Of a DNA stretch of 32,846 bases, positions 22,001 to 29,649 are shown piece after piece. How positions within the stretch are numbered: the first letter of the stretch is position 1; the number at the start of each line of letters is the position of its first letter. This stretch comes from Hofstenia miamia (lineage: Eukaryota > Xenacoelomorpha > Acoela > Hofsteniidae), in assembly GCA_900660155.1 (NCBI GenBank), contig CABFPE010000033.1, forward strand, positions 173,055-205,900, written 5' to 3'. The translations under genes were made by a program, and so were the position numbers. The notes under the pieces are model-generated. The model saw nothing but the letters and a program-made list of their open reading frames with translations. It was not told the DNA's origin and ran no database searches.

Positions 22001-25000
22001 TGAATGGATCCAAGAGTGTCAGTCAACGATATGATTTCTTCTTTTCCATTGGCGCAATCGCCTTCAGCGGTGTGCAAACGCCTTCTTAATTCATCGACCT
22101 CGGTGCGCAAACGTACACGTTCCTACACAAATGCCAACATCACAATTAGATTTGACATATACCTGATCTAAATCGCGTTCCTTTTGTGTAGACGACATCT
22201 TAACGGTTGACAATTCCTGCTTTGCTTCGTCGCGTTCGAAAATCGCTGATGCTATTTCTATTTTGTATGTCTCACATACCTAAAGAAAAGTCATTGGAGA
22301 AATCTACCAAAGTATTAAAAATTCAATGAAACGTTCTAGCCAAAGTCCCAAATGCACAATACCAACACTATAATACTAACTGAAAATATGAAACTACCTT
22401 TTCTCTGAGCTTCAATACAACCCTATATAGTAAATCCTCTAAGAAGTGATTTAAAAGATTCCTGTAAAGCCAAAATGAGTCAATTTAGTAAAAGCAAACA
22501 TATTTAAAACAATTGGTGGAATTCAAAAAGGGGCAGAAAAACTTAGTATTAATGAAGAGCATTGTAACGTTAAAGACTACATCTAATTGTTTGATGAAAA
22601 TTATACTAGAAGATCGACAAGTCACTCGAAACTCACCCTCTAAGTGAATTGACTACTCGGTTATGAACCTACCCAATACCTACTTGTGACTCTTCCCTGA
22701 CAAACACATTTTATTAACATACTGAAGGTCTGAAATACTACTAATTTAACCTCTGTCAGATTTATAAGAATAAGGATGATTATCTATATTTAATGAAAGT
22801 TATCTTATCTTACATTTACACATACGTGAAACTATTTTCTACATTGACTACACTTTGATTGCACATGAACATATCATTTCAACTTAAGATATAGTTACCT
22901 TATTAACGTTTTCTTGTTGTTCAGAAATTTGCGCGCGGCTTTTTTCTAATTCTTTCTGAAGAGCTTGCTTTTCTTTAATGAATTTTTCACATCTTGCAGC
23001 CAAAGCTGCTTCAGCCTCCATTAAATGTTCATTCTAAATTGAAAAAAATATTTAATTACAATGATGTCCAAAATTTAAAATTTTTCTACAGTTCACTCGA
23101 TGGTAAAAAGCTTAAGCACATGCCTTATACTGTAAATAAACGGAATTGAATTGTGACACGAATTTTATACATCACTAGAAAGTTGATTGAAAACCGTGGA
23201 AATGCGAAACATTTGTTTTTCTAATATTATGTTGTTTTAAAATATATACAGTCTGTTCCATAAGTCCCTACGTTTCAAATTACTACTGCACTTAATCAAT
23301 AATACAAACAGACATTATCATTAATATAAGCAATACATCTATATTTAACAAACAAAAACTAACATCAAAAAGTAATCCAAGTACAATGACTAATCGTAAG
23401 GGTAGACTTGCAACCCATCAATATCAATGCCAAAATGTAGTCGACGAAAAGTACGTGCATGTATCTTTGGAAGAGATTCCATTTTAAAGTTAGCAAAAGC
23501 ATTGCGAATTGCCTGTTTCAGATCCTGAGTTGAACTTGCTTTTTCAGTCAGTACACTTTTCTTTATGATGCCCCAAAGAGCGTTATCACATGACGTTAAA
23601 TCCGGTGACCAAGCAGGCAATGGGATGGGCCCGAACTTCCCTACGCATCGGTTGGGGAAATTTTCATTCAGAAATTGTCGGGTGATGTTGGCAGTGTGGG
23701 GTGGGGCNGGTAAAAAGCTTAAGCACATGCCTTATACTGTAAATAAACGGAATTGAATTGTGACACGAATTTTATACATCACTAGAAAGTTGATTGAAAA
23801 CCGTGGAAATGCGAAACATTTGTTTTTCTAATATTATGTTGTTTTAAAATATATACAGTCTGTTCCATAAGTCCCTACGTTTCAAATTACTACTGCACTT
23901 AATCAATAATACAAACAGACATTATCAAAATTATAAGCAATACATCTATATTTAACAAACAAAAACTAACATCAAAAAGTAATCCAAGTACAATGACTAA
24001 TCGTAAGGGTAGACTTGCAACCCATCAATATCAATGCCAAAATGTAGTCGACGAAAAGTACGTGCATGTATCTTTGGAAGAGATTCCATTTTAAAGTTAG
24101 CAAAAGCATTGCGAATTGCCTGTTTCAGATCCTGAGTTGAACTTGCTTTTTCAGTCAGTACACTTTTCTTTATGATGCCCCAAAGAGCGTTATCACATGA
24201 CGTTAAATCCGGTGACCAAGCAGGCAATGGGATGGGCCCGAACTTCCCTACGCATCGGTTGGGGAAATTTTCATTCAGAAATTGTCGGGTGATGTTGGCA
24301 GTGTGGGGTGGGGCCCCGTCCTGTTGCAGATGAGATCGTTCAAAAATTCCTCTACGTCGCAACTCAGCAATAAATGCCTGTTTGTATTATTGCTTAAATG
24401 CAGTAGTAATTTGAAACGTAGGGACTTATGGAACAGACTGTATATATACATTAATATACGTGGAACCATTTACATAGTGAATATGTCAACTTTCATATTA
24501 TCGATGAACCCTTAAATTTAATTAATTCTTTGAAAATTATATCTATAAGAAGGAAAACAAAGGTGACTTACCCGCATTTGCAACTGTTCGACTTGTCGCC
24601 GTGCGTCCATTTTTGCTAATTCACGTTCTGCTTCGATCTTGTGTCGTTGCTCTGCTAACAAATCATCTGCGCGTCGCTGTGCACGCCGCAGTTCGTCATT
24701 CAATTGCTCACGTTCTAACAATGCTTGGGTTTTCTCCAACTGTGATTGCTCGACCATGCTAACTCCTTTCTTCACTTGATTGAAAGCGTCGAACTCGCGT
24801 TGCTGCGACATGGCCAATTGATGTTTCAGAGTTTTGATAGTTTCAGCCATTTCATTAGCATCTCTAAATTAAGAAAGCCAAATCAGTATTCCTTAAATCG
24901 AAAAGGCAGGGTAGCAACAGGTTTTGTCGTGACCGGCTTTTAATTCCCGCATAAATGCAAGAGCATCCTCCATTATTACTTTTTGTAAGTTTGGTTTGGT

Positions 25001-28000
25001 TGGAAATAGAATTTTTGAAGTCTGTTACATTTTGGGATTGACTTAAGTAATGAAAAACAACTTTTAAAGTTGAAATGAAGATTAAATAAACTGCATAAAG
25101 AATGAAGTATTTCTTTTAAAAATCCCATCGATTTACAGGTTGAAATTACCTAAGACTATCTGAAATACCAAGGTTACGTTAAATAAGGCAACTAACATTT
25201 TCAAATATTAGAAAAAAATTCATTCTATAGATGAACTCATTACAACTGTAAAAAAATTAAATTTTTGAAAGAAATTAATTGATTTACAATCTCAATTTAA
25301 CCCTGGGGGACCCAAAACATCAAGCAGTAGCCATAAAATATTTTTTTGGTCACACACAGTAACAATTGATCAAATAATTGTAAAAATGTTAGTGTTGCAA
25401 TTTTTGGCTAATTTATTACAAATTTGGCCTTGGGTCATATATGACCCGATGGGCCTTATGATTGGTAGTTCATTACATATAGTAAACTTACTTATACTAA
25501 ACATCAAACAAAAACAGCTTTTAAATACTTACGAGGCAAAAACATTTATTGTAATAGTTTCAAATTTTTCTAANCCAAACCTCCGCAGTTTTAAGGGTCA
25601 TATGTGTGACTTTGGGCTGCAGCAACGATATTTTCTGTCTCACAATAGATAAACCACAGCGATGCTCTAAAATGGTGGGGTCATATATGACCCCAGGGGT
25701 CCCCCAGGGTTAATTATTTTCATGAAGTGGCCGGCATACGTGACTCTCCCATAAGAAAAATAAAAAATTACTTGGTGTACTGATCTAACTTCTGCGTAAG
25801 CAGAGATGCATGCGATGCTGTGATGACGGATTCCCTCTGAGCACAAACAATGCACATTCCCTGCTTAGGGCCTTCTCTCTCCCATAAGAAAAATAAAAAA
25901 TTACTTGGTGTACTGATCTAACTTCTGCGTAAGCAGAGATGCATGCGATGCTGTGATGACGGATTCCCTCTGAGCACAAACAATGCACATTCCCTGCTTA
26001 GGGCCTTCTCCATCAAACTTCTGCACTGCGTCATTCTGCGTTTGAACGCGTAACATACTTCGTAGTTCAGTGTTTTGATGCTCACTGTCTTCCCACTGTT
26101 GACGAATGAATTTCAATTGGTCTTCCAAATGTCTGGACTTTGACTCATGCAAGGTTTTAATTTTATTCTAAAAGACAGGGTAGATTGAACAAGAAAAAGT
26201 AATCATGACATTAGTTTCATAGTAGTTGAATCATTACATGTTATAATGATGGAAAGTATATAGACGATTCAATCAAGATCTTAAAAAATTCATGCACATG
26301 GTTGTATTTGGAAACGATTTAAATTTTGTAGTTGCTCAAATATTCAACTAATAACCACTAGTAATTCAGTTGAGAATCCTAAAGTAGGACTTTTACATAC
26401 TACGAGGAAAATTTATATTTTGAGAAATTTTAAAACGCCACTTTAGCAATCTCGTGTACAAAATTACATTTTTTCATGTTTAAGTGAATAATAAATTTTA
26501 TTCTAGACGATTATTTTTGTTGTTTCAAAATATATAATTCACTATTTTTTATGAATTTCCTCATAAAAAACAAGTTGTGCATGGGTCATAAAGTGATACT
26601 TTATATGGCATGGAGACGCGCAACTTAAATAACCACACGTAAACAAGAAAAGAATATTAAAATTTAAAAAATTAAATTGAAAAAATGTTCGGTAAATATT
26701 AAAATCTTATATAATCGGTTAAAAACTCGTTGAGATTTTTCAACTAACCAAATCTACAACAAAAACCTACACAGAAATATTAATGAAATTTAGGCTTGCC
26801 TAAAAGTGGCAATAATATAATTTATAAGACTTAGCTACGCAGAATTTGAGGGAGGCATGACAACATTTTCTTTTATATGTGAGAAAAAAATGAAAACAAA
26901 CCGAAATGGAAAAATATTTAAGAAACGTAAAACTATATTAAATAATGTTAGCAATTTTAAAACCGTTTCTAAATGGTTTGATATAATGACCAGTCAGTGA
27001 AGGCCAAATGTTTAAAAATACAAGATACCGGTTCATTGATATCCAAAAATGAGCTAGAGAGTTGATTGCAATGAAGATCACAGAGCGATAGCGGTTGGAG
27101 TCTTTCGCGAGAGGAGTAACAAGACGCTATACTGTTAAGATTGTCAAGATGCCGAAGAAATTGTGCCATTCACGTTTGGAATTTAAGTGCTTGGTTAGAA
27201 AAGTGAAAAGAATAGAGATTAATGTGCAGGTGGTGTTTGTAGCTCAGAGACAAAACGTCTGAAATATGAACTCTGCCTGAAAGAAAATGAAAGAGACTGC
27301 ACTTTACATAAAATTCCATTCACTCTTAGCACTCATTCAATTGCTTATTATTCAGGAATTGCTTAACAAAAACCTATTCTATGAGATTAAATAATTAAAA
27401 AATGTGTTATTGAATTCATTTGAATAGAAAATGAAGATTATGGGAAACTTGTGAGATGGCGTTTTCAGTAGCATGTTTATGCAAACATTAAATGGGAAAT
27501 AACTCAATTTTAAGGCATTAGATTGGAATTAATTTTCAAGAAATCTTATGCACAAAAACATTTATTTCTGTTATTTTGTAAAAGTTATTACATTTATGGA
27601 TTAAAAAATATGTAAATATACCCAGTCTTTGTGGGTTTACCTTAACCTTAAACAGCCTGAGGATTTTTAAAAAATTTTCATGATCCTATAAAATTTTTTT
27701 AAATGCTTACAGCCCAAAAAGGGGACCTCTGACTTTGCGCATGGCACGCCTCAATGGGTTTGGAACATCTTTGCACATATCAAGAAACAGTCAAAGTTCT
27801 TTGTTGTCTCCAGGGGCTCAAAACCTTCTAAATACATTAACACTAGGTATGGAGGGAATTTAAATATTTTTCAAAAATTCGAAAATTTCTAAGAAAACTT
27901 GTTAATCTATTCATTAATCTCTGCCACTGCAATAAACATTTTCAACATTTTCAACATTGCATTAATGCATGTTCCCTAATAGACCCAACAATGCCCCAAG

Positions 28001-28773
28001 ATTTTCAAATTTGGAAATGGGCTTGGAGAAAATTCTTAAAACGGACGCTAGGCTGTTTAAGGTTAAAGTAATATCGAGAACGTTTTGTCATACAATCAAT
28101 AGTATTTAATGGCGCAAGGGACAATATATCAAATTCGAATAGCATGCATATCATGCCTAGCATACAGGCCAGTGTGACCCATTAACAACTCAGTGATTGC
28201 GAAGTTCAATTTATGCAGTGATAAAGAGAAATAAAGATATAATAATCATAAAACATATAAAATGTGAGTAAAAGAATATTTGTAAATGAATTACAACCCA
28301 TCACAACTTTACCAGTTCAGTTTGCCATCTAAAAATGGTGTCCTTATTTAGCGAGGTCAGCATAGTAACTGGTGGTTCACTATATGAAGTTTCCGGCATC
28401 AAAGGATCTTCTTGTGAAATGCGGACATGTTTTTTACCAGAGTCTTTTGGCGGCGAATAATTCTAAGCAAATCAGATTGGCGATAGTTACTACAATTAGC
28501 AACTTACATCTGATGGCTTCGCTCTTTCAATGGGCGGGTGAGATCTGCTGGGAACCGGAGATTCCTAATACAGAACTTAAAATTGAAGAAACTAACTGCA
28601 CAATGATGCCAACTAAGAGAAATTTAGAAATTTTGTGTACACGGCAAATCTTGTTGTATTGAAGTTTAAAATTTTATTGAAACTCAGAAACTTGGTAGTT
28701 AGCTACAAATCATTTGTAAATGTTGAATAACTCAAAAGGAACTTACCCAGAGTTCGTAAATCGACATTATCAT
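15861..28773 (-). CDS. SDCCAG8: SDCCAG8-like centrosomal coiled-coil protein
   Basis: Twelve exons joined by GT-AG introns in consistent phase give about 586 residues (the human protein has about 713). SDCCAG8 is known as a distal centriole and ciliary-base scaffold, mutated in nephronophthisis and Bardet-Biedl disease; this role is taken from the family. What the sequence shows, in order: a low-complexity N-terminus (SPVPSRSHPP), QLKFIRQQWEDSE, a C-x2-C segment (GMCIVCAQRESVI, family form LCLKCAQHEAVL), QQREFDAFNQVKKGV with EKTQALLERE, long heptad-rich coiled coil, VTRRSKEESD, AAQNSLISKLKNES, and RRNEELI...HGRVHQRMKEQL near the C-terminus. The comparison was made from memory. The missing length corresponds to the stretch between exons 3 and 4, where a doubtful extra exon lies (27029-27276). 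Introns are loaded with transposon remains, but the coding exons show no stop. The start is chosen as the first ATG after an in-frame stop. Confidence 0.9.
16040..17315. other. Intron of the SDCCAG8-like gene, no further gene
   Basis: Left part of the last intron. An 84-residue plus-strand frame (16217-16471) shows no motif and no splice context. I see no repeat structure. Confidence 0.5.
17324..17843. mobile_element. hAT-type miniature element with 8-bp target duplication
   Basis: The element starts CAGACTTGTCAACAAGCCGA and ends with the reverse complement of CAGACTTGTCAACGAGCCG. It is flanked on both sides by the same 8 bases TCCCCAAT (17316-17323 and 17844-17851). CAG-type ends with an 8-bp duplication are the mark of hAT elements. 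The interior is rich in GAGCCGAG repeats on both sides, has no coding sequence and contains a run of N, so its real length is uncertain (probably near 370 bases). It sits in the last intron of the SDCCAG8-like gene. Confidence 0.88.
17678..17788. other. Assembly gap (111 N)
   Basis: The sequence left of the gap (AAAATTTAAACGAGCCGAGC... to ATTACGGCTC) is repeated almost exactly right of it. The gap is probably spurious: the two contig ends overlap but were not merged. Confidence 0.85.
18136..18310 (-). CDS. SDCCAG8: SDCCAG8-like exon 11
   Basis: 175 bases, phase 2 in and phase 0 out. It encodes SDVAELMRRNEELIKTAHKS and then DHGRVHQRMKEQLKKLA. R-R-N-E-E-L and H-G-R-V-H-x-x-M-K are the best conserved C-terminal motifs of the family. 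Confidence 0.95.
18641..18758 (-). CDS. SDCCAG8: SDCCAG8-like exon 10
   Basis: 118 bases, phase 1 in and phase 2 out. It encodes LKDMESLLAAQNSLISKLKN followed by VVEQLQNLTIKY, matching the family block LLLTSQNTFLTKLKEE. The preceding intron is about 3 kb and holds the dead piggyBac and THAP genes. Confidence 0.9.
18995..20390 (+). pseudogene. Decayed piggyBac transposase
   Basis: Blocks seen across several frames, in piggyBac order: an acidic N-terminus (SDMDDDVGQLADYEAV, about 19110-19160); ISDEILGIMLRHTDIQSHIS followed by KLKTFLAAIIH (19410-19540); then LTFDEQLVIHHAKIPART with YLPTKPKKY (about 19640-19700), the region around the first catalytic aspartate of DDE_Tnp_1_7 proteins; EAQNGFMLKEKIYS; LDYNAGKEGFDMLDDN (about 20060-20115), the region of the third catalytic aspartate; and FHFIDIADNKGYLLYNKRN (about 20135-20190). 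Many stops and frameshifts separate them. I found no TTAA-flanked terminal repeats. It lies on the strand opposite to the SDCCAG8-like gene, inside its large intron. Confidence 0.7.
20576..21030 (+). pseudogene. THAP-domain gene fragment
   Basis: From ATG at 20576 the frame reads MGGKCSVRNCKSNYDSQNET, then IVYRFRSIVHKRRQWINAL, and hits a stop near 20730. The next frame continues from about 20722 with VCELHWPRNSKFSKTKGHLL, then PAEPPSFFNVPESFM. This is a complete THAP zinc finger (C-x3-4-C ... C-x2-H, with the W and the final PSxF motif) broken by one frameshift. THAP domains bind DNA and are found in P-element transposases and in host proteins; the short remainder does not tell which. The frame ends at 21030 without a recognisable catalytic domain. 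It sits directly after the piggyBac remains. Confidence 0.8.
21119..21137. repeat. TA microsatellite
   Basis: About nine TA units in an intron of the SDCCAG8-like gene. Confidence 0.85.
21803..21923 (-). CDS. SDCCAG8: SDCCAG8-like exon 9
   Basis: 121 bases, phase 0 in and phase 1 out. It encodes LLVTRRSKEESDAMSREVMN, then RREKELQRKLDEKQRKF. This corresponds to LHLTRQEKD...QREQELTQKIQQ of the family. Confidence 0.9.
21994..22122 (-). CDS. SDCCAG8: SDCCAG8-like exon 8
   Basis: 129 bases, phase 0 to 0, separated from exon 7 by a 40-base intron. It encodes RTEVDELRRRLHTAEGD, then KEEIISLTDTLGSIQKE, matching the family stretch RIELDES...CLRLTELLGESE. Coiled coil. Confidence 0.92.
22163..22279 (-). 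CDS. SDCCAG8: SDCCAG8-like exon 7
   Basis: 117 bases, phase 0 to 0. It opens with VCETYKIEIASAIFERDEAK, where the V-C-x-x motif matches the family (KVCGEMRYQL...EKDEAEKE). Acceptor CTTTAG, donor GTATAT. Confidence 0.9.
22300..22890. other. Intron, nothing further seen
   Basis: Intron between exons 6 and 7 of the SDCCAG8-like gene. AT-rich, with no transposon or repeat that I recognise. Confidence 0.5.
22899..23033 (-). CDS. SDCCAG8: SDCCAG8-like exon 6
   Basis: 135 bases, phase 0 to 0. It encodes NEHLMEAEAALAARCEKFIK, then EKQALQKELEKSRAQISEQQ, ending ENVNK. Coiled coil throughout. The family has the equivalent KVTKEK...QLEEIQSQ stretch here. Confidence 0.9.
23102..24314. repeat. 607-bp direct repeat with an N at the joint
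   Basis: The sequence from 23102 to 23707 is repeated from 23709 to 24314 with only a few differences (for example near 23323 versus 23930). The joint carries one N at 23708. The first copy stops in the middle of the mariner transposase and the second continues to its end. This is more easily explained as two haplotypes or overlapping contigs joined end to end than as a real duplication, but a real one is not excluded. Confidence 0.85.
23856..24440 (-). mobile_element. Internally deleted DD41D mariner with 42-bp inverted repeats
   Basis: Bases 23856-23897 (starting CAGTCTGTTCC) are repeated exactly, inverted, at 24399-24440. Both ends abut TA. A third copy of the left end lies at 23249 as part of the 607-bp repeat. 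The element holds only the last 121 codons of a transposase and is therefore non-autonomous. The identical inverted repeats suggest recent movement. It sits in the intron between exons 5 and 6 of the SDCCAG8-like gene. Confidence 0.9.
23997..24362 (-). CDS. Mariner transposase C-terminal part (DD41D)
   Basis: An uninterrupted 121-residue frame with HLQQDGAPPHTANITRQFLN, then LPAWSPDLTSCDNALWGIIK and a C-terminus ending DGLQVYPYD. The second catalytic aspartate is in QQDG and the third in CDNALWG. Exactly 41 residues lie between them, the spacing of the DD41D (rosa-type) group. The N-terminal helix-turn-helix domain and the first aspartate are deleted, so the product cannot be active. The same C-terminal part appears truncated at 23390-23707 in the repeated copy. 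Confidence 0.88.
   Translation of the reverse strand: MRRRGIFERSHLQQDGAPPHTANITRQFLNENFPNRCVGKFGPIPLPAWSPDLTSCDNALWGIIKKSVLTEKASSTQDLKQAIRNAFANFKMESLPKIHARTFRRLHFGIDIDGLQVYPYD
24572..24863 (-). CDS. SDCCAG8: SDCCAG8-like exon 5
   Basis: 292 bases, phase 2 in and phase 0 out, donor CGG then GTAAGT. It encodes DANEMAETIKTLKHQLAMSQ, then QREFDAFNQVKKGVSMVEQS and EKTQALLEREQLNDELRRAQ, which aligns by eye to the family block around QQREASAYEQVK...EKTKALIQCDQL. Strong continuous heptads. Confidence 0.93.
25301..25709. mobile_element. piggyBac-type miniature element (409 bp)
   Basis: Perfect 13-base inverted ends (CCCTGGGGGACCC) are each flanked by TTAA (25297-25300 and 25710-25713), the target duplication of piggyBac elements. 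The interior is non-coding and contains two palindromes on the theme GGGTCATATATGACCC (25432-25447, and 25677-25694 with one more G/C pair). One N lies at 25574. It sits in the intron between exons 4 and 5 of the SDCCAG8-like gene. Confidence 0.88.
25744..26009. repeat. Perfect 133-bp tandem duplication over the exon 4 donor
   Basis: Bases 25744-25876 and 25877-26009 appear identical. The unit covers the 3' 105 bases of exon 4 (with the C-x2-C segment), its donor site and 28 bases of intron. In the gene's direction the true exon uses the copy at 25877-26009. The second copy lies in the intron 28 bases after the donor. The joint shows short GAGA microhomology. Reading through the first donor meets TAA at once, so only the first donor gives the full protein. 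Confidence 0.92.
25905..26167 (-). CDS. SDCCAG8: SDCCAG8-like exon 4
   Basis: 263 bases, phase 0 in and phase 2 out, acceptor TTTTAG and donor GTAATT. It encodes KTLHESKSRHLEDQLKFIRQ and the C-x2-C segment GMCIVCAQRESVI followed by LLTQKLDQYT. The two cysteines and the following A-Q-x-E are a hallmark of the family. Its 3' part is repeated in the 133-bp tandem duplication just downstream. Confidence 0.9.
26200..27000. other. Intron, nothing further seen
   Basis: AT-rich intron sequence upstream of exon 4 with no recognisable gene or terminal repeat. Confidence 0.5.
27029..27276 (-). pseudogene. Doubtful exon or foreign exon with in-frame TGA
   Basis: Between exons 3 and 4 a pyrimidine-rich acceptor (TTTTCTTTCAG) opens a frame reading RVHISDVLSLSYKHHLHINL, then FSNQALKFQT, one TGA, then MAQFLRHLDNLNS, YSSRERLQPLSLCDLHCNQL and SSSFLDINEP before a donor-like GTATCT. 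It is richer in GC than the intron around it and reads like protein, but its length (248) does not keep the frame between exon 3 and exon 4. It has no coiled-coil character and I do not recognise it. It could be a decayed piece of another gene, or the misassembled counterpart of the roughly 100 residues missing relative to the human protein. Confidence 0.35.
27646..28062. mobile_element. Second piggyBac-type miniature element (417 bp)
   Basis: Perfect 13-base inverted ends (CCTTAAACAGCCT) are flanked by TTAA on both sides (27642-27645 and 28063-28066). It has no coding sequence. Its ends differ from those of the 25301-25709 element, so the two belong to different piggyBac families. It sits in the intron between exons 3 and 4 of the SDCCAG8-like gene. 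Confidence 0.88.
28313..28462 (-). CDS. SDCCAG8: SDCCAG8-like exon 3
   Basis: 150 bases, phase 0 to 0. It encodes NYSPPKDSGKK... and ends PPVTMLTSLNKDTIFRWQTE-L, where the last helix corresponds to the first conserved helix of the family (a D/N-x-x-x-Y/F-I-x-x-L-E-type repeat). Donor GTAAAG. A plus-strand open frame over the same bases (28372-28662) is only its shadow. Confidence 0.7.
28508..28564 (-). CDS. SDCCAG8: SDCCAG8-like exon 2
   Basis: 57 bases, phase 0 to 0, acceptor GTATTAG and donor GTAAGT. It encodes ESPVPSRSHPPIERAKPSD, a proline- and serine-rich linker like the disordered N-terminal part of the family. Confidence 0.65.
28747..28773 (-). CDS. SDCCAG8: SDCCAG8-like exon 1 (start)
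   Basis: ATG at 28773 gives MIMSIYELW and ends phase 0 at a strong donor (CTCTGG then GTAAGT). An in-frame TAG lies upstream, so this or the second ATG at 28767 is the likely start. The N-terminus of this family is poorly conserved, so this exon is the least certain of the chain. Confidence 0.55.
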
Positions 28774-29585
28774 AGGCGCTATTAATACCCACTATGATAC
28801 ATTGAATTTCAGTCAATAGGTGATATTAAACGATTTTGTTTATAATTCGAACGATTACAAAGTGTTAACCAATTAAATTAGGCGGACTTACCAATTGGAA
28901 GGCAAGATTTTACGCCATCCAACTTTGAAACTGAGACCTACAAATCTCCACATATATCGAATTTAAAAAAAATATTATATTAAGATTAATGCAACCTACA
29001 TGTAGTTCAAATATTTCGTATGGATAGTGTGAAGTTCATATTTCAATATGTATTCTGCAAGATATTTGAGAATAATAACGCCTTATTATCGCATGTGTAG
29101 CAGTAAGGCAGGTGTTTTGAGTGTGAAGATGTGGAGGCATTTGCCCCTCCCCTCCTCTTTGACATATAAAACACAAATAAAACTGCTTCTACAAAAAGGT
29201 ATTTATTACAACGCTATAACGTGAGAATGAAATTGTCAAAAACAGTCGAATCTTGGTAATGCATTTCACCCAAAAATATAAACTTAAAATTCAAACATAA
29301 TCCAATCATAGTTGGTGTGTTGATGAGGATTTGTCGCCGGTGACAGTAAAGCTGTAGACAAAAACATGCACTCTATTCTTCGCAAAGAAACCAGATTTGT
29401 GCACGATCCAAGCATTTGTTCTATTTAGAGATGGACATGAACGGACCTGGGACCGCAGTTATTACAAAAATGGAGTGAACCTCCAAAAAATTTTCATTGA
29501 CTGGCATGCAAAAGTGCACGCAAATAAGCCTTAAGGCAAAGAATTGTATAGAATTAAAAGCAATGTGTTGAAAAATAAAATTTAA
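28774..29585. other. Upstream flank of the SDCCAG8-like gene, no gene recognised
   Basis: The promoter and 5' untranslated region of the minus-strand gene should lie here, but no motif stands out in the AT-rich sequence. No open frame of note on either strand. Confidence 0.4.
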
Positions 29586-29596
29586 ATTTTTTGATC

Positions 29597-29645
29597 TTTG
29601 GGATGTAAAGAGATTTGAACCTCTTGCCCTTCGATCACAGCGCTT
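29597..29645 (-). repeat. Possible tRNA-derived (SINE-like) remnant
   Basis: The reverse strand contains AGAGGTTCAAATCTCT, which fits a tRNA T-arm and the RNA polymerase III B box, followed by TTACATCCCA like a tRNA acceptor end. No matching D arm or 5' acceptor strand was found, so it is not an intact tRNA. A worn SINE or tRNA pseudogene is possible. Confidence 0.3.
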
Positions 29646-29649
29646 ATGT

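Noticed and set aside
23565..23756. Plus-strand frame across the N at 23708
   Set aside because: Antisense to the mariner transposase and crosses an assembly joint.
27029..27276. Recoding of TGA as tryptophan or selenocysteine
   Set aside because: No supporting structure or conserved context, and the stretch does not keep the frame of the host gene. Decay or error is simpler.
28372..28662. Plus-strand 96-residue frame
   Set aside because: It is the antisense shadow of exons 2 and 3 of the SDCCAG8-like gene.
15861..28773. SCLT1 or CEP83 as the identity of the coiled-coil gene
   Set aside because: Heptad similarity is general, but the C-x2-C segment and the RRNEEL...HGRVH block are specific to SDCCAG8.
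29597..29645. Intact tRNA gene
   Set aside because: Only a T-arm and acceptor-like end are visible; the D arm, anticodon arm and 5' strand do not fold.
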